This document shows positions 8,245 to 17,476 of a DNA stretch of 64,000 nucleotides, one piece after another (position 1 is the stretch's first letter; each line of letters begins with the position of its first letter). The notes below the pieces were generated by a model. That model was not told the origin of the DNA, searched no databases, and saw only the letters and a list, made by a program, of their open reading frames with translations. A program made the position numbers and the translations under genes. Location: assembly GCA_019638795.1 (NCBI GenBank), contig JAHBTB010000008.1:32812-96811 (forward strand). The letters run 5' to 3'. This DNA is from Fimbriimonadaceae bacterium. Lineage in GTDB: Bacteria; Armatimonadota; Fimbriimonadia; Fimbriimonadales; Fimbriimonadaceae.

Positions 8245-9125
8245 AGTCACATGACGAGAAAGCCATGAACGCGAACCGAGCACGCGAGGTGTTCTCTCAA
8301 ATCTATGAGGGGGTGGCCGACGACCACACCCGTAGAGTGTTTGAGCGGGCCCTGGAACAAGACCCGGCTCTCCGCGAGGAGTACGCCGAGTTTGTCCGTG
8401 CCTGTGCAGTCCTCTCCGAAATGGCCCATGAGCCCGTGGAAGTCCCCGCCGACCTGCACGAGACGATCTCGGCACGGCTGGACAAACACATTTGGGAGAC
8501 ACGCGACGCAAAGAAGAAGTTTTTCGGCCTCCCCAGTTGGTCTCTCGGCGGTCTGGCGGCTGTCGCCGTCGCCGCGACTGTCTTCGCCGCCGTGAACCGG
8601 CCCCAAGACGGCCGTAGCATCGCCCCCATGATCCCCGTGCCGGCGGCAAAGGTTTTGCCCGCCAAGGCTGGTTTCACATACGTCGGTGGCCGGGTGCACC
8701 TGACCGCGACGTCGGAGCGTCCTGTCCGTTTGACGGTCAAGCGCACCGACGACGACGTGGTGCAACAGACGTACGACGTCCGTGACGCCAAGTCGGAGGT
8801 CGACGCGCCCCTCATCAACAACGGTGCGGAGCCCGTCGGCCTGACCGTCAAAGTCAGTGACGGCCAGACCCCGCTGTACATCATGTTGCCCGGCACCCAG
8901 CGCGACACGTCCCTGACCGGCGAGGGAGACCTCACCGCCGTCGCCAAAGCCGTCGCCGCCCACTATGGCACCCCGATCGTCCTGGTCGACCCTTACACGG
9001 TCGCCAAGACCTATCGGTGGACGTTCCAGGAAGGCGACACGGCCCAAGACGTCCAGGCGCGGTTGGTCGCCGCCGGGGTCAGCGTGGAGATCATGCCGAC
9101 GGGAATCCTGCGGATCAGCCCTTAG
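8241..9125 (+). CDS. Membrane anti-sigma factor-like protein with C-terminal STN-like domain
   Basis: A 294-residue protein. The N-terminal cytosolic part (1-95) resembles the sigma-binding region of anti-sigma factors but has no zinc His/Cys pair. One membrane helix follows (about 98-115, GGLAAVAVAATVFAAV). The periplasmic part ends in a small alpha/beta unit (about 228-294) with the STN (secretin and TonB N-terminal) pattern: repeated hydrophobic strands, 'YRWTFQEGDTAQDVQARL', and a final GILRISP. The 4-nt overlap with the sigma gene supports the anti-sigma role. The 3' end overlaps a convergent gene by 11 nt. Start could also be the internal ATG at 8265. Confidence 0.65.
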   Translation: MKSHDEKAMNANRAREVFSQIYEGVADDHTRRVFERALEQDPALREEYAEFVRACAVLSEMAHEPVEVPADLHETISARLDKHIWETRDAKKKFFGLPSWSLGGLAAVAVAATVFAAVNRPQDGRSIAPMIPVPAAKVLPAKAGFTYVGGRVHLTATSERPVRLTVKRTDDDVVQQTYDVRDAKSEVDAPLINNGAEPVGLTVKVSDGQTPLYIMLPGTQRDTSLTGEGDLTAVAKAVAAHYGTPIVLVDPYTVAKTYRWTFQEGDTAQDVQARLVAAGVSVEIMPTGILRISP

Positions 9126-9948
9126 GGGCCAGCTTCCGCAGGAGTTCCGCCCGGCTGGCGCCGAGCTCATTGGTCGCCGCATAGGAAGCGTCTGCCAGGC
9201 TGACGATGGTCAGTTCGTCCGTCGTCATGTCGGGCGTCACGGGCAGCTTTGACCCCGCCTTCAGCGAGACCGGCGACATTTCCGTGGAGGCGTAACGCTT
9301 CAGCGATTTGGCGGTCGCCTCGACCTCGCGCGTCGCCTCAAGGAGGTTGTCGGCGCATGTCATGACGACATCCGGACGGGCGGTGACCTTGCCCAAGGCA
9401 AGGTTCAATTCGGCCAGCGACTTGTCGTCCAGGTCGCCCAGGCCCTTTCCAATGGTCCGGATGACTTCCCGTTGGACGTCGGTGGCGGTCCCAATGCTGT
9501 TCAAGGACGAGTACTTGGCGACCTCGGCGACCTGGAGGGCCAACGAAGCGAAGTGGGCCGCTTTGGCGCCGTCACCGTCGTCCGCGCTGCGGCAGGCCAC
9601 ACGCAAAAGGTTCATGCAGACCAACTGCCGGGCCCGTTGGACGTCGTAGAAGGGGCCCTCAAGACCCGAGGCGGGCGTCATCCCCGTGGAGAGAGGGGGC
9701 AAGTCGGCGTCCAGCCAGGCCCCGGTGACGGCTTCGAGCTTGTCGGCGTCAGGGTGCATGGAGGCGGGGACGTCGTGAAGGGTCCGCTTGACCAAGGGCG
9801 CGTAGGCCAGCAACGCCTTGTTGGTCTTGTCGCCGAACTCGGGCGTCGTCCAGTCCATTGGCGTGAGCCGCGTCCCGACGGCGATAGCCGCCGTGAACAT
9901 CACGGGGAGCGTCGCCAGCAGGGTGTAAATGAGCCTCCGTGCCCACAT
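9115..9948 (-). CDS. Conserved-looking exported protein of unknown function
   Basis: A 277-residue protein, not recognised. It begins MWARRLIYTLLATLPVMFTA, an uncleaved signal anchor, followed by a largely helical, Ala/Leu-rich extracytoplasmic domain with a few Cys (CMNLLRVACRS, VMTCADN). It stands alone and converges on the anti-sigma gene with an 11-nt overlap. Codon use matches its neighbours. Confidence 0.6.
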   Translation of the reverse strand: MWARRLIYTLLATLPVMFTAAIAVGTRLTPMDWTTPEFGDKTNKALLAYAPLVKRTLHDVPASMHPDADKLEAVTGAWLDADLPPLSTGMTPASGLEGPFYDVQRARQLVCMNLLRVACRSADDGDGAKAAHFASLALQVAEVAKYSSLNSIGTATDVQREVIRTIGKGLGDLDDKSLAELNLALGKVTARPDVVMTCADNLLEATREVEATAKSLKRYASTEMSPVSLKAGSKLPVTPDMTTDELTIVSLADASYAATNELGASRAELLRKLAPKG

Positions 9949-10065
9949 ATGGAGATGTATCGGTAGGAACGCGGGGCTTCCTCTGCGGTTCTGGTAGAAC
10001 CACGAGGGGACCCAATTTTCGTGGGCATTTTAGGGAAACTGACCTAGGCAGCCAGAAATCCTTCA

Positions 10066-10071
10066 TAAAAT
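10066..10071 (+). promoter_or_regulatory. -10 box of a leaderless ECF sigma gene
   Basis: TAAAAT ends 6 nt before the GTG start at 10078; no Shine-Dalgarno is present. Confidence 0.5.
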
Positions 10072-10077
10072 GAATGC

Positions 10078-10656
10078 GTGGAACGCAATAGTTCACAAAT
10101 CTTGAAGAAGATCCCTGGGTGGGAGGAACACCTGGTGGCCCGCGCCCAAGCGGGCGAGGCCGTGGCCTTCGAGCTGTTGGTCGACATGCACCGTCCCTCG
10201 GTGTTCGCCAACGCCCTCCGCATGCTTCGTGACGTGGAGGACGCCCACGACGCGACGCAGGACACCTTCTTAAAGGCTTGCAAGGCTTTGCATTCGTTCG
10301 AGTCGGGCCGCCCCATGCTGCCTTGGCTGCTTCGGATCTGCACCAACTGCTGCGTGGACATCATCCGGTCCCGGCGTACCCACCTCGAGAACATCGACGA
10401 CCATGAGTACAGCCTGGCCGACAACCGGGCCGACGTGGGCGAAGGGGTCGAGAGTTCGATCGGTATGGACTCGCTGTTCGAGGCGATCGGCCGCCTGCCC
10501 GCCCGGTACCGCGAGATCGTCATGATGCGCCACTGCCGCCACATGGACGTCAACCAGATCGCCGCCGAACTGGGCAAGCCCGAAGGGACGATCAAGAGCT
10601 GGTTGTTCCGGGCCAGGGCCATGCTTCGCAAAGACCTGGGCATGGCCATGGGCTAG
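10078..10656 (+). CDS. ECF-type RNA polymerase sigma factor (orphan)
   Basis: A 192-residue ECF sigma factor. Region 2 reads EDAHDATQDTFLKACKAL and MLPWLLRICTNCC; region 4 reads LPARYREIVMMRHCRHMD and GTIKSWLFRARAML. It starts with GTG; no in-frame ATG is available upstream because the two nearby ATGs are out of frame. It is closed by a strong terminator, so no anti-sigma gene is co-transcribed. The neighbouring downstream genes (DUF1549 and DUF1501) have their own predicted promoter. Confidence 0.9.
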   Translation: MERNSSQILKKIPGWEEHLVARAQAGEAVAFELLVDMHRPSVFANALRMLRDVEDAHDATQDTFLKACKALHSFESGRPMLPWLLRICTNCCVDIIRSRRTHLENIDDHEYSLADNRADVGEGVESSIGMDSLFEAIGRLPARYREIVMMRHCRHMDVNQIAAELGKPEGTIKSWLFRARAMLRKDLGMAMG

Positions 10657-10680
10657 CAAGGCGCACCGGGGGGTCTAGGG

Positions 10681-10711
10681 GCGAGTCGCTGGGCAGCGAC
10701 TCGCTTTTTTT
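10681..10711 (+). terminator. Strong intrinsic terminator
   Basis: A perfect 10-bp stem (GCGAGTCGCT / AGCGACTCGC, loop GGGC) is followed by seven T residues. It ends the ECF sigma transcript. Confidence 0.95.
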
Positions 10712-10731
10712 GGTTCAAACAGTTGCTGTGG

Positions 10732-10737
10732 CATACT
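10732..10737 (+). promoter_or_regulatory. -10 box of a leaderless DUF1549 gene
   Basis: CATACT ends 6 nt before the GTG at 10744, directly after the upstream terminator. Confidence 0.45.
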
Positions 10738-10743
10738 TCCAGT

Positions 10744-13044
10744 GTGAAGTTCGGCCCGACGTTGGCGGTGGTGGCAGGGTTGACGCCTTGGTGTGTGACC
10801 GCGTTCGGAGGCACCCAACAGGCAAAGAAGGCCCCGACGTTCGCCGACGATGTGAGGCCGATTTTCAAGACCCATTGCTTCACCTGCCATGGGCCCGAGA
10901 AGCAAGAGGCGGGCCTCCGCCTTGACACCAAAGAGGGCGTCGAGAAGGGGGGCTTCTCGGGACCCTTGTTCAAGCCGGGCGACCCCAAGGCGAGCCTCCT
11001 TTACCGCCGCGTCACGAGCGACGAGGACGGCACCCGGATGCCCATGGGCTTTGCGCCCCTGAGCAATGAGAAGACGGACACCATCGCGGCATGGATCGCC
11101 GCCGGGGCCAAGGTGACCGGCGCGACGCCGTCAGCTCCGCATTGGTCTTACGTCAAACCCGTCAAGCCGACCCCTCCGGTGGTGCCCGACCACGAATGGG
11201 GACGGCAACCCCTTGACGCCTTTGCCGAGGAGACGATGGCCAAGCACGGCGTGCGGCACGCCGGCGAGGCTGACCGGGCGACCCTGGTGCGCCGGGTCAC
11301 GTTTGACCTGACCGGGCTGCCGCCGACCTATGAGGAGGCGCAGGCCTTCATCGACGACCGGAGCCCCGACGCCTATGAGAAGGTCGTCGACCGGCTCCTG
11401 GCCTCACCGGCCTACGGGGAGAGGATGGCGTCGCTGTGGCTCGACCTGGCCCGGTACGCCGACAGCAACGGTTACGAAAAGGACGCCAACCGGACGATGT
11501 GGCCCTTCCGCGACTGGGTCATCAAGGCGTTCAACGCGGACATGCCGTTCACCGAGTTCACCATCGAGCAGGTCGCCGGCGACCTCCTGCCCAACGCGAC
11601 CAAGGACCAGATCGTCGCGACCGGGTTCCACCGGAACACGATGCTCAACGAAGAAGGTGGGGTGGACCAGGGCGAGCAGCGTTGGTTGACCCTTGTCGAC
11701 CGGGTCGCGACCACCGGGACGGTGTGGCTGGCGACCACGATCGGATGCGCCCAGTGCCATGACCACAAGTACGACCCGGTTACTAACGACGACTTCTACC
11801 GGATGCTCGCCTTTTGGGAAAGCACCAGCGAACCGACCCTCGACCTGGCCCCTAAGCCGGTGCAAGAACTCCGGGCCAAGCTGGCCGCGGCGCAAACGAA
11901 GGTCGACGGGACGAAGGACAAGACCCCTGAGCGGGAAGCCGCGGTCAAAGAACGCGACACCCTTGCCGCTCTCTCGGCCAAATACCCCGACTACGGCACC
12001 GCCCTGGTGATGAAGGAGCAACTGTGGAAGAGGCCCCAGACCAACGTGCGGGTCAAGGGCACCTATCTGGCCCTCGGCAAGTTGGTCACCGCCGAGACCC
12101 CCGCCTTCCTGCCGCCTCGGCCCAACCCGAGCCCCGACAACCGGATGGGCCTGGCCAAGTGGCTGGTGAGCCGTGACAACCCGCTCACCGCCCGGGTCAC
12201 CGTCAACCGGATTTGGGAACAGGCCTTTGGCATCGGCTTGGTCAAGACGAGCGACGACTTCGGCACCCAAGGCGAGAAGCCTGAGAACCAGAAGTTGTTG
12301 GACTGGCTGGCCGTGGAGTTCATGGACCAGGGTTGGAGCTTCAAGAAGCTCTGGAAGACGATCGTCATGAGCAACACGTACCGCCAGTCGTCCCTCTGTT
12401 CCGCCGATCTCCGCGACAAGGACCCCGAGAACCGGTGGCTGGCCCGCGGCCCGCGGTTCCGGTTGAGCGCCGAGGCGATCCGCGACAACGCCTTGGCGGT
12501 CAGCGGGCTGCTCAGCCGGAAGGTCGGCGGGCCCAGCGTCATGCCCGACCAACCGGCCGGTGTGTGGCGGACACCTTACAACGGTGAGACGTGGACGACG
12601 AGCAAGGGAGCCGACCGGTACCGGCGCAGTGTCTACACCTGGTGGAAGCGGTCGAGCACCTACCCGGCGTTCGTCACCTTTGACGCGACGAGCCGGGAGA
12701 CCTGCACCGCCAAGCGGATCCGCACCAACACGCCGCTCCAGGCCCTGGTCCTCCTGAACGACGACCAGATGCTCGCCGCCGCCCGACATTTGGGCCGGCT
12801 GATGGAGGAGAAGGGTGTCGAACGCGGATTCGCCCAGGTGCTGGTCCGACAGCCGACGGCGGCAGAGACCAAGACCCTGGTCCAGATATATGAGGAGGCC
12901 CTCGTCCGCTACATGGCGAGGCCGGGAGACGCCGCCAAGTTGCTCGGCGAAGCCCAACCGACCGCTCACAGCCCGGTCGAGGCCGCGTGGGCCGTCACCG
13001 CCCAGGTGCTGCTGAACCTGGATGAAACGATCACCAAGGAATGA
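10744..13044 (+). CDS. Planctomycete-type cytochrome c / DUF1549-DUF1553 protein
   Basis: A 766-residue exported protein. After a signal-like N-terminus comes a PSCyt1 domain (about 30-125) with a single haem c motif CFTCH. A DUF1549 domain follows (about 150-370; [43 protein letters not shown]), then a DUF1553 domain (about 460-740; [27 protein letters not shown]). CAQCH is a second possible haem-binding site. Proteins of this layout are paired with DUF1501 proteins in Planctomycetota and relatives; the reaction is unknown. GTG at 10744 is preferred over a TTG 21 nt upstream that overlaps the -10 box. The stop overlaps the DUF1501 start by 4 nt. Confidence 0.9.
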   Translation: MKFGPTLAVVAGLTPWCVTAFGGTQQAKKAPTFADDVRPIFKTHCFTCHGPEKQEAGLRLDTKEGVEKGGFSGPLFKPGDPKASLLYRRVTSDEDGTRMPMGFAPLSNEKTDTIAAWIAAGAKVTGATPSAPHWSYVKPVKPTPPVVPDHEWGRQPLDAFAEETMAKHGVRHAGEADRATLVRRVTFDLTGLPPTYEEAQAFIDDRSPDAYEKVVDRLLASPAYGERMASLWLDLARYADSNGYEKDANRTMWPFRDWVIKAFNADMPFTEFTIEQVAGDLLPNATKDQIVATGFHRNTMLNEEGGVDQGEQRWLTLVDRVATTGTVWLATTIGCAQCHDHKYDPVTNDDFYRMLAFWESTSEPTLDLAPKPVQELRAKLAAAQTKVDGTKDKTPEREAAVKERDTLAALSAKYPDYGTALVMKEQLWKRPQTNVRVKGTYLALGKLVTAETPAFLPPRPNPSPDNRMGLAKWLVSRDNPLTARVTVNRIWEQAFGIGLVKTSDDFGTQGEKPENQKLLDWLAVEFMDQGWSFKKLWKTIVMSNTYRQSSLCSADLRDKDPENRWLARGPRFRLSAEAIRDNALAVSGLLSRKVGGPSVMPDQPAGVWRTPYNGETWTTSKGADRYRRSVYTWWKRSSTYPAFVTFDATSRETCTAKRIRTNTPLQALVLLNDDQMLAAARHLGRLMEEKGVERGFAQVLVRQPTAAETKTLVQIYEEALVRYMARPGDAAKLLGEAQPTAHSPVEAAWAVTAQVLLNLDETITKE

Positions 13045-14489
13045 ACGCCATGAACGAAGAACGCCTGAAGGACATCACCCGCCGCCACCTGCTGAAGATG
13101 GCGGGCTACGGGGTGGGGAACCTGGCTTTGGCCTCCATGCTGGCAGAGACGGGGATGGCGGCCGGAGGCCCTGACGGCCAGCTTCGGCCGGTCGGCCCCG
13201 ACTTTGCCCCGAAGGCCAAGCGCATCGTGTTCCTGTTCATGGCCGGGGCTCCGTCACAGCTTGACCTCTACGACCCTAAGCCGATGCTGAACAAGCACGA
13301 CGGCGAGCCGTGCCCCGAGGAACTGATCAAGGGCGAGCGGTTCGCGTTTATCAAGGGGCGCCCGAAGCTGCTGGGTTCGCCCCACACCTTTGAGAAGGTC
13401 GGCCAGAGCGGCATCGAACTAGGCGACAACCTTGTCCACATCAAGAAGATCGCCGACGAAATGTGCCTCGTGCGGTCGATGCACACCGACCAGTTCAACC
13501 ATGCCCCGGCGCAAATCTTTGCCAACACCGGCTTCCAGATTCCGGGCCGGCCCTCGATGGGCTCGTGGTTGACTTACGGCCTCGGCACCGAGAGCAAGGA
13601 CCTGCCCGGGTTTGTCGTGCTCATCAGTGGACAGAACAACCCTGACGGCGGCAAGTCGTGCTGGGGCAGCGGTTTCTTGCCCACCCAGTACCAGGGCGTG
13701 GAGTTCCGGTCGAAGGGCGACCCGGTGCTTTTCGTCACCGACCCGCCCGGCCTGGCCCGTGAGCTGCGCCGCAAGCAACTTGACGCCATCGGTACCCTGA
13801 ACCGTGCCCACAACAAGGTGGTGAACGACCCTGAGATCGACACGCGCATCGCGAGCTACGAGTTGGCGTACCGGATGCAATCAAGCGTCCCTGAACTGAT
13901 GGACGTCAGCAAGGAGTCGCCGGAGACCCACGCCCTCTACGGCACGACCCCCGGCCAACCGAGCTTCGCCAACAACTGCCTGCTGGCACGCCGCCTGCTG
14001 GAGCGGGGCGTGCGGTTTGTCCAGCTGTACCACTGGGGCTGGGACCAGCATGGCGACTCGGAAAGCAACGACCTTACCCATGGACTGGGGCGCCAGACCT
14101 TGGCGACCGACCAGGCGAGCGCCGCCCTGGTCATGGACCTGAAGCGGCTTGGCATGCTGGAGGACACGTTGGTCGTGTGGGGCGGCGAGTTCGGTCGGAC
14201 GCCGATGAACGAGGGACGCAACGGGGTCCCGTTCAAGGGCCGCGACCACCACCCCCGGGCATACTCGGTGTGGCTTGCCGGCGGTGGCGTCAAGCCCGGC
14301 ACCATCGTGGGACAAACGGACGACTTTGGTTACAACATCGTCGAAGACCCCGTGCATGTCAACGACCTGAACGCCACGATCTTGCACCTGATGGGCATCG
14401 ACCACACGCGGCTGACGTACAAGTCGCAGGGCCGCGACTTCCGGCTGACCGACGTCAGCGGTGAGATCATCGACAAAATGCTGAAATGA
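13041..14489 (+). CDS. Tat-exported DUF1501 protein
   Basis: A 482-residue alkaline-phosphatase-fold protein of the DUF1501 family. The N-terminus carries a twin-arginine motif ([10 protein letters not shown]) and an AxA-like cleavage region near 35-40. Conserved segments are [39 protein letters not shown] and [11 protein letters not shown], which carry the metal-binding Asp/His set of the fold. It is coupled to the DUF1549/DUF1553 gene by a 4-nt overlap; the two are thought to act together outside the cell, possibly in polymer or sulfated-substrate breakdown, but this is unproven. Two tatA genes lie at 54340-54843. An internal ATG at 13050 is an alternative start. Confidence 0.92.
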   Translation: MNAMNEERLKDITRRHLLKMAGYGVGNLALASMLAETGMAAGGPDGQLRPVGPDFAPKAKRIVFLFMAGAPSQLDLYDPKPMLNKHDGEPCPEELIKGERFAFIKGRPKLLGSPHTFEKVGQSGIELGDNLVHIKKIADEMCLVRSMHTDQFNHAPAQIFANTGFQIPGRPSMGSWLTYGLGTESKDLPGFVVLISGQNNPDGGKSCWGSGFLPTQYQGVEFRSKGDPVLFVTDPPGLARELRRKQLDAIGTLNRAHNKVVNDPEIDTRIASYELAYRMQSSVPELMDVSKESPETHALYGTTPGQPSFANNCLLARRLLERGVRFVQLYHWGWDQHGDSESNDLTHGLGRQTLATDQASAALVMDLKRLGMLEDTLVVWGGEFGRTPMNEGRNGVPFKGRDHHPRAYSVWLAGGGVKPGTIVGQTDDFGYNIVEDPVHVNDLNATILHLMGIDHTRLTYKSQGRDFRLTDVSGEIIDKMLK

Positions 14490-14572
14490 CCGTCATTGGT
14501 GACGGCGAGCTTATGCCCACCATGCCGACCCAACTTGAGTAGTTGTGACCATGTTCTTTTGGGACAACAGCG

Positions 14573-15190
14573 TCAGCCACTGGTCGTGCTTAGCCTCTCT
14601 AGAAGATCAGCCAAAGGCAGCTTCTTGGCGGTACCCGAGAAAGTGTCTAATTTTACGAGTGTATCAAATCCCAACTCCTTCAGCCTCTTCGCGTCAGCAC
14701 TTATCCCTTCTATTTGGGCCCTCACCCCGACTTTGCCTGAGTAAGGCTCGTCATGCTTGGACATATAGTCCACTAACCACGCGCCAATGAGTTGCTCGCT
14801 CAACGTAAGTTTTGCCTTACCTGAGAGACTGTAGCAGGTGACCATGAACATGTAACTATGCCCGCTCCTGGTGTGAAGGTCATACCCACAGACACCCTGG
14901 TCTGTATTCAGTCGACACCATGTAGGCTGACTGCTGACTCCGGCCGCAACTAGTCTGGGACGTATCAGGGATTCCACTATCTCCTTGACACCCTTGGCCG
15001 ATAGATTTGGGTTTGCCTGAAGCTCATCTGGCCATGTCATGTCGTAAAGGGCCGCGGCGTTTCCATTCAAGCACAGATCGTACGCATTTGCTGCACTGAC
15101 GTCAAGTGGTTCGACTCTCTTGAAGAACATAACAGAGGCCACGAAAGCTACGACGCAGAGCAGAGTTCCCCATAGAAGTCTCTTGTCCAT
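14573..15190 (-). CDS. Single-pass membrane protein of unknown function (AT-rich cassette)
   Basis: A 205-residue protein, not recognised. It starts MDKRLLWGTLLCVVAF, one membrane anchor, and then exposes a domain of about 175 residues. The first part (AYDLCLNGNAAALYDMTW) has an NTF2-like flavour and there are five Cys in the exposed domain. The ATG at 15190 has AGAAG about 8 nt upstream; 17 further in-frame residues upstream look non-coding. It is the last gene of the AT-rich minus-strand cassette, 121 nt after the cysteine-rich gene. Confidence 0.6.
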   Translation of the reverse strand: MDKRLLWGTLLCVVAFVASVMFFKRVEPLDVSAANAYDLCLNGNAAALYDMTWPDELQANPNLSAKGVKEIVESLIRPRLVAAGVSSQPTWCRLNTDQGVCGYDLHTRSGHSYMFMVTCYSLSGKAKLTLSEQLIGAWLVDYMSKHDEPYSGKVGVRAQIEGISADAKRLKELGFDTLVKLDTFSGTAKKLPLADLLERLSTTSG

Positions 15191-15311
15191 TGGGCTTCTA
15201 CACACATTCGATGTAGTCGATTGATTTGTTGGGATCATCACTTTGAGCTAGGGAGGATCATCTGGGACACACTTGCTCGAAGACCCGCAAGACGCGGCCT
15301 GTTGGGTTGTC

Positions 15312-15602
15312 TTAATTTGCTTTAACTCGTCTGACACAGGCATGATGGTCGAGCCCGCACTCATAGGTGTTGTCTTGATACTCGCACTGGCAACAGCCCG
15401 ATCCATTTTGATAGCAGGACCACTTTGTAATGCCAATTCCAGTAAGACCACAGTCTATGCCGCAATTGCCGTCGGATTGACAACCTCCGATCGACGTGAA
15501 ACCGCCACCGGGGCCACCTCCGAAATTGCAAACTTCACTGTGAATGGTACAGGTAACCCCTATAACACTAAAGACCATAAGTAGCTTGAATTTCGTATAC
15601 AT
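15312..15602 (-). CDS. Small secreted cysteine-rich protein
   Basis: A 96-residue protein with a signal peptide (about 1-22) and a mature part carrying ten Cys (25, 41, 47, 51, 63, 70, 71, 73, 82, 89), enough for five disulfides, plus a GGGPGGG stretch near 28-34. No family was recognised. A GAGGG Shine-Dalgarno sits about 5 nt before the ATG, which supports real translation. It lies 33 nt after the pseudopilin gene and two genes after a thioredoxin-like gene, suggesting an oxidatively folded exported product. It could be a toxin-like peptide, a structural protein or a natural-product precursor; none can be preferred. Confidence 0.6.
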   Translation of the reverse strand: MYTKFKLLMVFSVIGVTCTIHSEVCNFGGGPGGGFTSIGGCQSDGNCGIDCGLTGIGITKWSCYQNGSGCCQCEYQDNTYECGLDHHACVRRVKAN

Positions 15603-15635
15603 ATATCCCTCATCCAGTGAGCTGCATTAGTACAC

Positions 15636-16184
15636 TTACTCCCAAAATTCATACCCGGCGACGCTTGACCTGCCCGTCCGCTCAGTGGCATGTCCGTCAT
15701 AATATACGCCAATGCCTCGCTTTAGCCGAAAAAACACACTCGTGGAGTCTGCGAGCATGTCATGCGTGATGTCTATGAGAAGAATCGGATTCCCGGAGGT
15801 ACCCGATATATGATCTTGCCATCTGGCAAATGATGACACGTCGTCTCCCGCATTAGGCGGCGCATAGACGTAGACATCTGAGTTAGGATCATCGTCGTAC
15901 ACTGGTCGACCGCCAGTATGGAAGAGTGCATTGGGAAGTTTGTAGACTCGCTTTATATCGACCAGATTGGATGCGACTCCGACGATGAGTCGAGGGTCAT
16001 GTCCATAGTCGTCCGAGTAAAGGATCGAAGCTTGATGGAGTTGCCGCATTTGCGCCACTGACTTCGTGATCGTCGACTTCTCATGAACTTTGCTCATCAG
16101 CGGTTGGAGTAGAGCAACAAGGAGGCTCACAATCGCAATCACACAAAGAACTTCTACTAACGTGATTCCTCGCTTACGGTCCAT
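15636..16184 (-). CDS. Pseudopilin / prepilin-type protein
   Basis: A 182-residue protein with a class III signal: RKRG then ITLVEVLCVIAIVSLLVA, with Glu at +5 after the cleavage Gly (residue 6). The C-terminal part has Asp-rich loops (VYDDDPNSDV) and a late YYDGHATE, like the H-X9-DG/DUF1559-type prepilins common in Planctomycetota and Armatimonadota. Prepilin peptidase would process it for a type II secretion or type IV pilus-like system. Start at 16184 puts the motif at the N-terminus; the gene overlaps the upstream thioredoxin-like gene by 11 nt. Confidence 0.85.
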   Translation of the reverse strand: MDRKRGITLVEVLCVIAIVSLLVALLQPLMSKVHEKSTITKSVAQMRQLHQASILYSDDYGHDPRLIVGVASNLVDIKRVYKLPNALFHTGGRPVYDDDPNSDVYVYAPPNAGDDVSSFARWQDHISGTSGNPILLIDITHDMLADSTSVFFRLKRGIGVYYDGHATERTGRSSVAGYEFWE

Positions 16185-16620
16185 GTGGCTTCTCGGCGTC
16201 GTCTCTTGAGTAGTCCTTAAGCAACCCATCAACGAAGATGTACCAGCGCCCTGTCCATTGGGGTGCCAGAGGCTCAAGTGCCTTGGGAGTCTTGCTCAAT
16301 ACCGGTACGTCTGGCGGGCAGTGGGTTGCACTCCATGTTTCGGGAATGTCTGCGTGAGTGAATACGACAAGTCTTTCATTGTATGGACCATTCACTAGGT
16401 TATTGGGAACAGTGCTATGCAGCTCACAAATGGCGCAACTACCACCATAAACAACCAATACGGTGCCGCTCCACGAGATTATCCGCCCATTCCTATCCGA
16501 ATTCTCCGTAAAGACGCTCATGGCGTTCGTTACCGTTGGTCTGGTCGTTTGGATTTGGTCACGCCGCTGCTGTTGCCTTGGAGGCATCCATACGATTCCG
16601 AAGAGGGCTGTGATAACCAT
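16174..16620 (-). CDS. Membrane-anchored thioredoxin-like protein
   Basis: A 148-residue protein: short hydrophobic N-terminus (VITALFGIVW), then a compact domain with GTVLVVYGGSCAICELH, a beta strand followed by a CxxC (Cys62, Cys65) at the start of a helix as in thioredoxin/redoxin folds, and a third Cys (THCPPDVPV) where the cis-Pro loop would lie. Family identity is not certain. ATG at 16620 is chosen because GAGGTG lies about 7 nt upstream. It is first gene of the AT-rich cassette and overlaps the pseudopilin gene by 11 nt. It may introduce disulfides into the cysteine-rich product two genes downstream. Confidence 0.55.
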   Translation of the reverse strand: MVITALFGIVWMPPRQQQRRDQIQTTRPTVTNAMSVFTENSDRNGRIISWSGTVLVVYGGSCAICELHSTVPNNLVNGPYNERLVVFTHADIPETWSATHCPPDVPVLSKTPKALEPLAPQWTGRWYIFVDGLLKDYSRDDAEKPHGP

Positions 16621-16776
16621 CAACACACCTCAAATGATGAAGTCTTGATGTCTCACATGTGACAAATACATCTGGACGAGGCCACATGGTGCCCACGAGA
16701 ACCTGTCGAGTCGGAATCGTCCAGCAATGTGACGGAATTGTTTTCGTCCCGCTTCCTGCCGGACACCCGTGCAACT

Positions 16777-17379
16777 CTAGAGGATCACTTTGCTTTTGAC
16801 GGTGCCGTCCTGTTCGATGTCGTAGACCAGGGGCACACCGGTGGCGAGTTCCAGACCGACCACTTCGTCGGGGGTCAGGTCTTCCAACCTCATGGCGATG
16901 GAGCGGTTGGAGTTACCGTGGGCGACGACGAGGACGTTCTTTCCCTGGCGCAGGTCGCCCATGATGCAACGCTCGAAGAAGGGGACGGTGCGGGCGGCGG
17001 TGTCCTTCAGGCTCTCACCGCCGGGCGGGGCGATGTCGTAGCTCCGACGCCAAATGTGGACCTGCTCGTCACCATACTTGGCCCGGGTCTCGTCCTTGTT
17101 GAGGCCGGCGAGGTCGCCGTAGTCCCGTTCGTTCAGGGCCTGGTCGCGGATCGTCGGGACGGCCAAGGGGATCGTTTCCAGGATGAGGCGGAGGGTGTTC
17201 TGGGCCCGGGTCAGGGCACTGGTGTAAGCGACGTCGATGTCCTGGCCGGTGAGCTTGGCCCCGGCAGCCCTGGCCTCCTGTTCACCCTGGGCGGTCAGGG
17301 GGACGTCCACCCATCCGGTGAAGCGGTTCTCAAGGTTCCAAAGTGACTGTCCGTGCCGGACGAGGATGAGCTTGGCCAT
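16777..17379 (-). CDS. gpmA: 2,3-bisphosphoglycerate-dependent phosphoglycerate mutase
   Basis: A 200-residue cofactor-dependent phosphoglycerate mutase interconverting 3- and 2-phosphoglycerate in glycolysis. The catalytic [10 protein letters not shown], the [11 protein letters not shown] segment and the second His in [10 protein letters not shown] are all present. It is the short form, lacking some C-terminal residues of the E. coli enzyme. TAACCT lies 8 nt before the ATG, hinting at a leaderless transcript. pgk (49955-51130) and ppdK (20984-23689) are other glycolytic genes in the window. Confidence 0.93.
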   Translation of the reverse strand: MAKLILVRHGQSLWNLENRFTGWVDVPLTAQGEQEARAAGAKLTGQDIDVAYTSALTRAQNTLRLILETIPLAVPTIRDQALNERDYGDLAGLNKDETRAKYGDEQVHIWRRSYDIAPPGGESLKDTAARTVPFFERCIMGDLRQGKNVLVVAHGNSNRSIAMRLEDLTPDEVVGLELATGVPLVYDIEQDGTVKSKVIL

Positions 17380-17418
17380 GCCTGGCTAGGTTACCTTTCG
17401 GCTTGAGAACGATATGAA

Positions 17419-17450
17419 ACCGGCCCGGGCTCCAGGGAGCACGGGCCGGT
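17419..17450 (-). terminator. Intrinsic terminator of rpsT
   Basis: On the minus strand ACCGGCCCG...GGAGC...CGGGCCGGT forms a long GC stem with a small loop, followed by TTTCAT, 27 nt after the rpsT stop. Confidence 0.75.
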
Positions 17451-17476
17451 CTGTAGACAGGACGAATCTGCGGCGC

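Larger units (their letters stand above)
14490..16776. other. AT-richer islet with a four-gene minus-strand cassette
   Basis: Between the DUF1501 gene and gpmA the base composition drops visibly and codons ending in A/T become common, unlike either flank. All four plausible genes here are read leftwards, in tandem, and encode envelope or exported products. No transposase, integrase or flanking repeat was seen. Confidence 0.6.

Noticed and set aside
11404..12969. Minus-strand ORF of 521 codons inside the DUF1549 gene
   Set aside because: Antisense shadow; low-complexity Gly/Val/Leu composition and no start signals.
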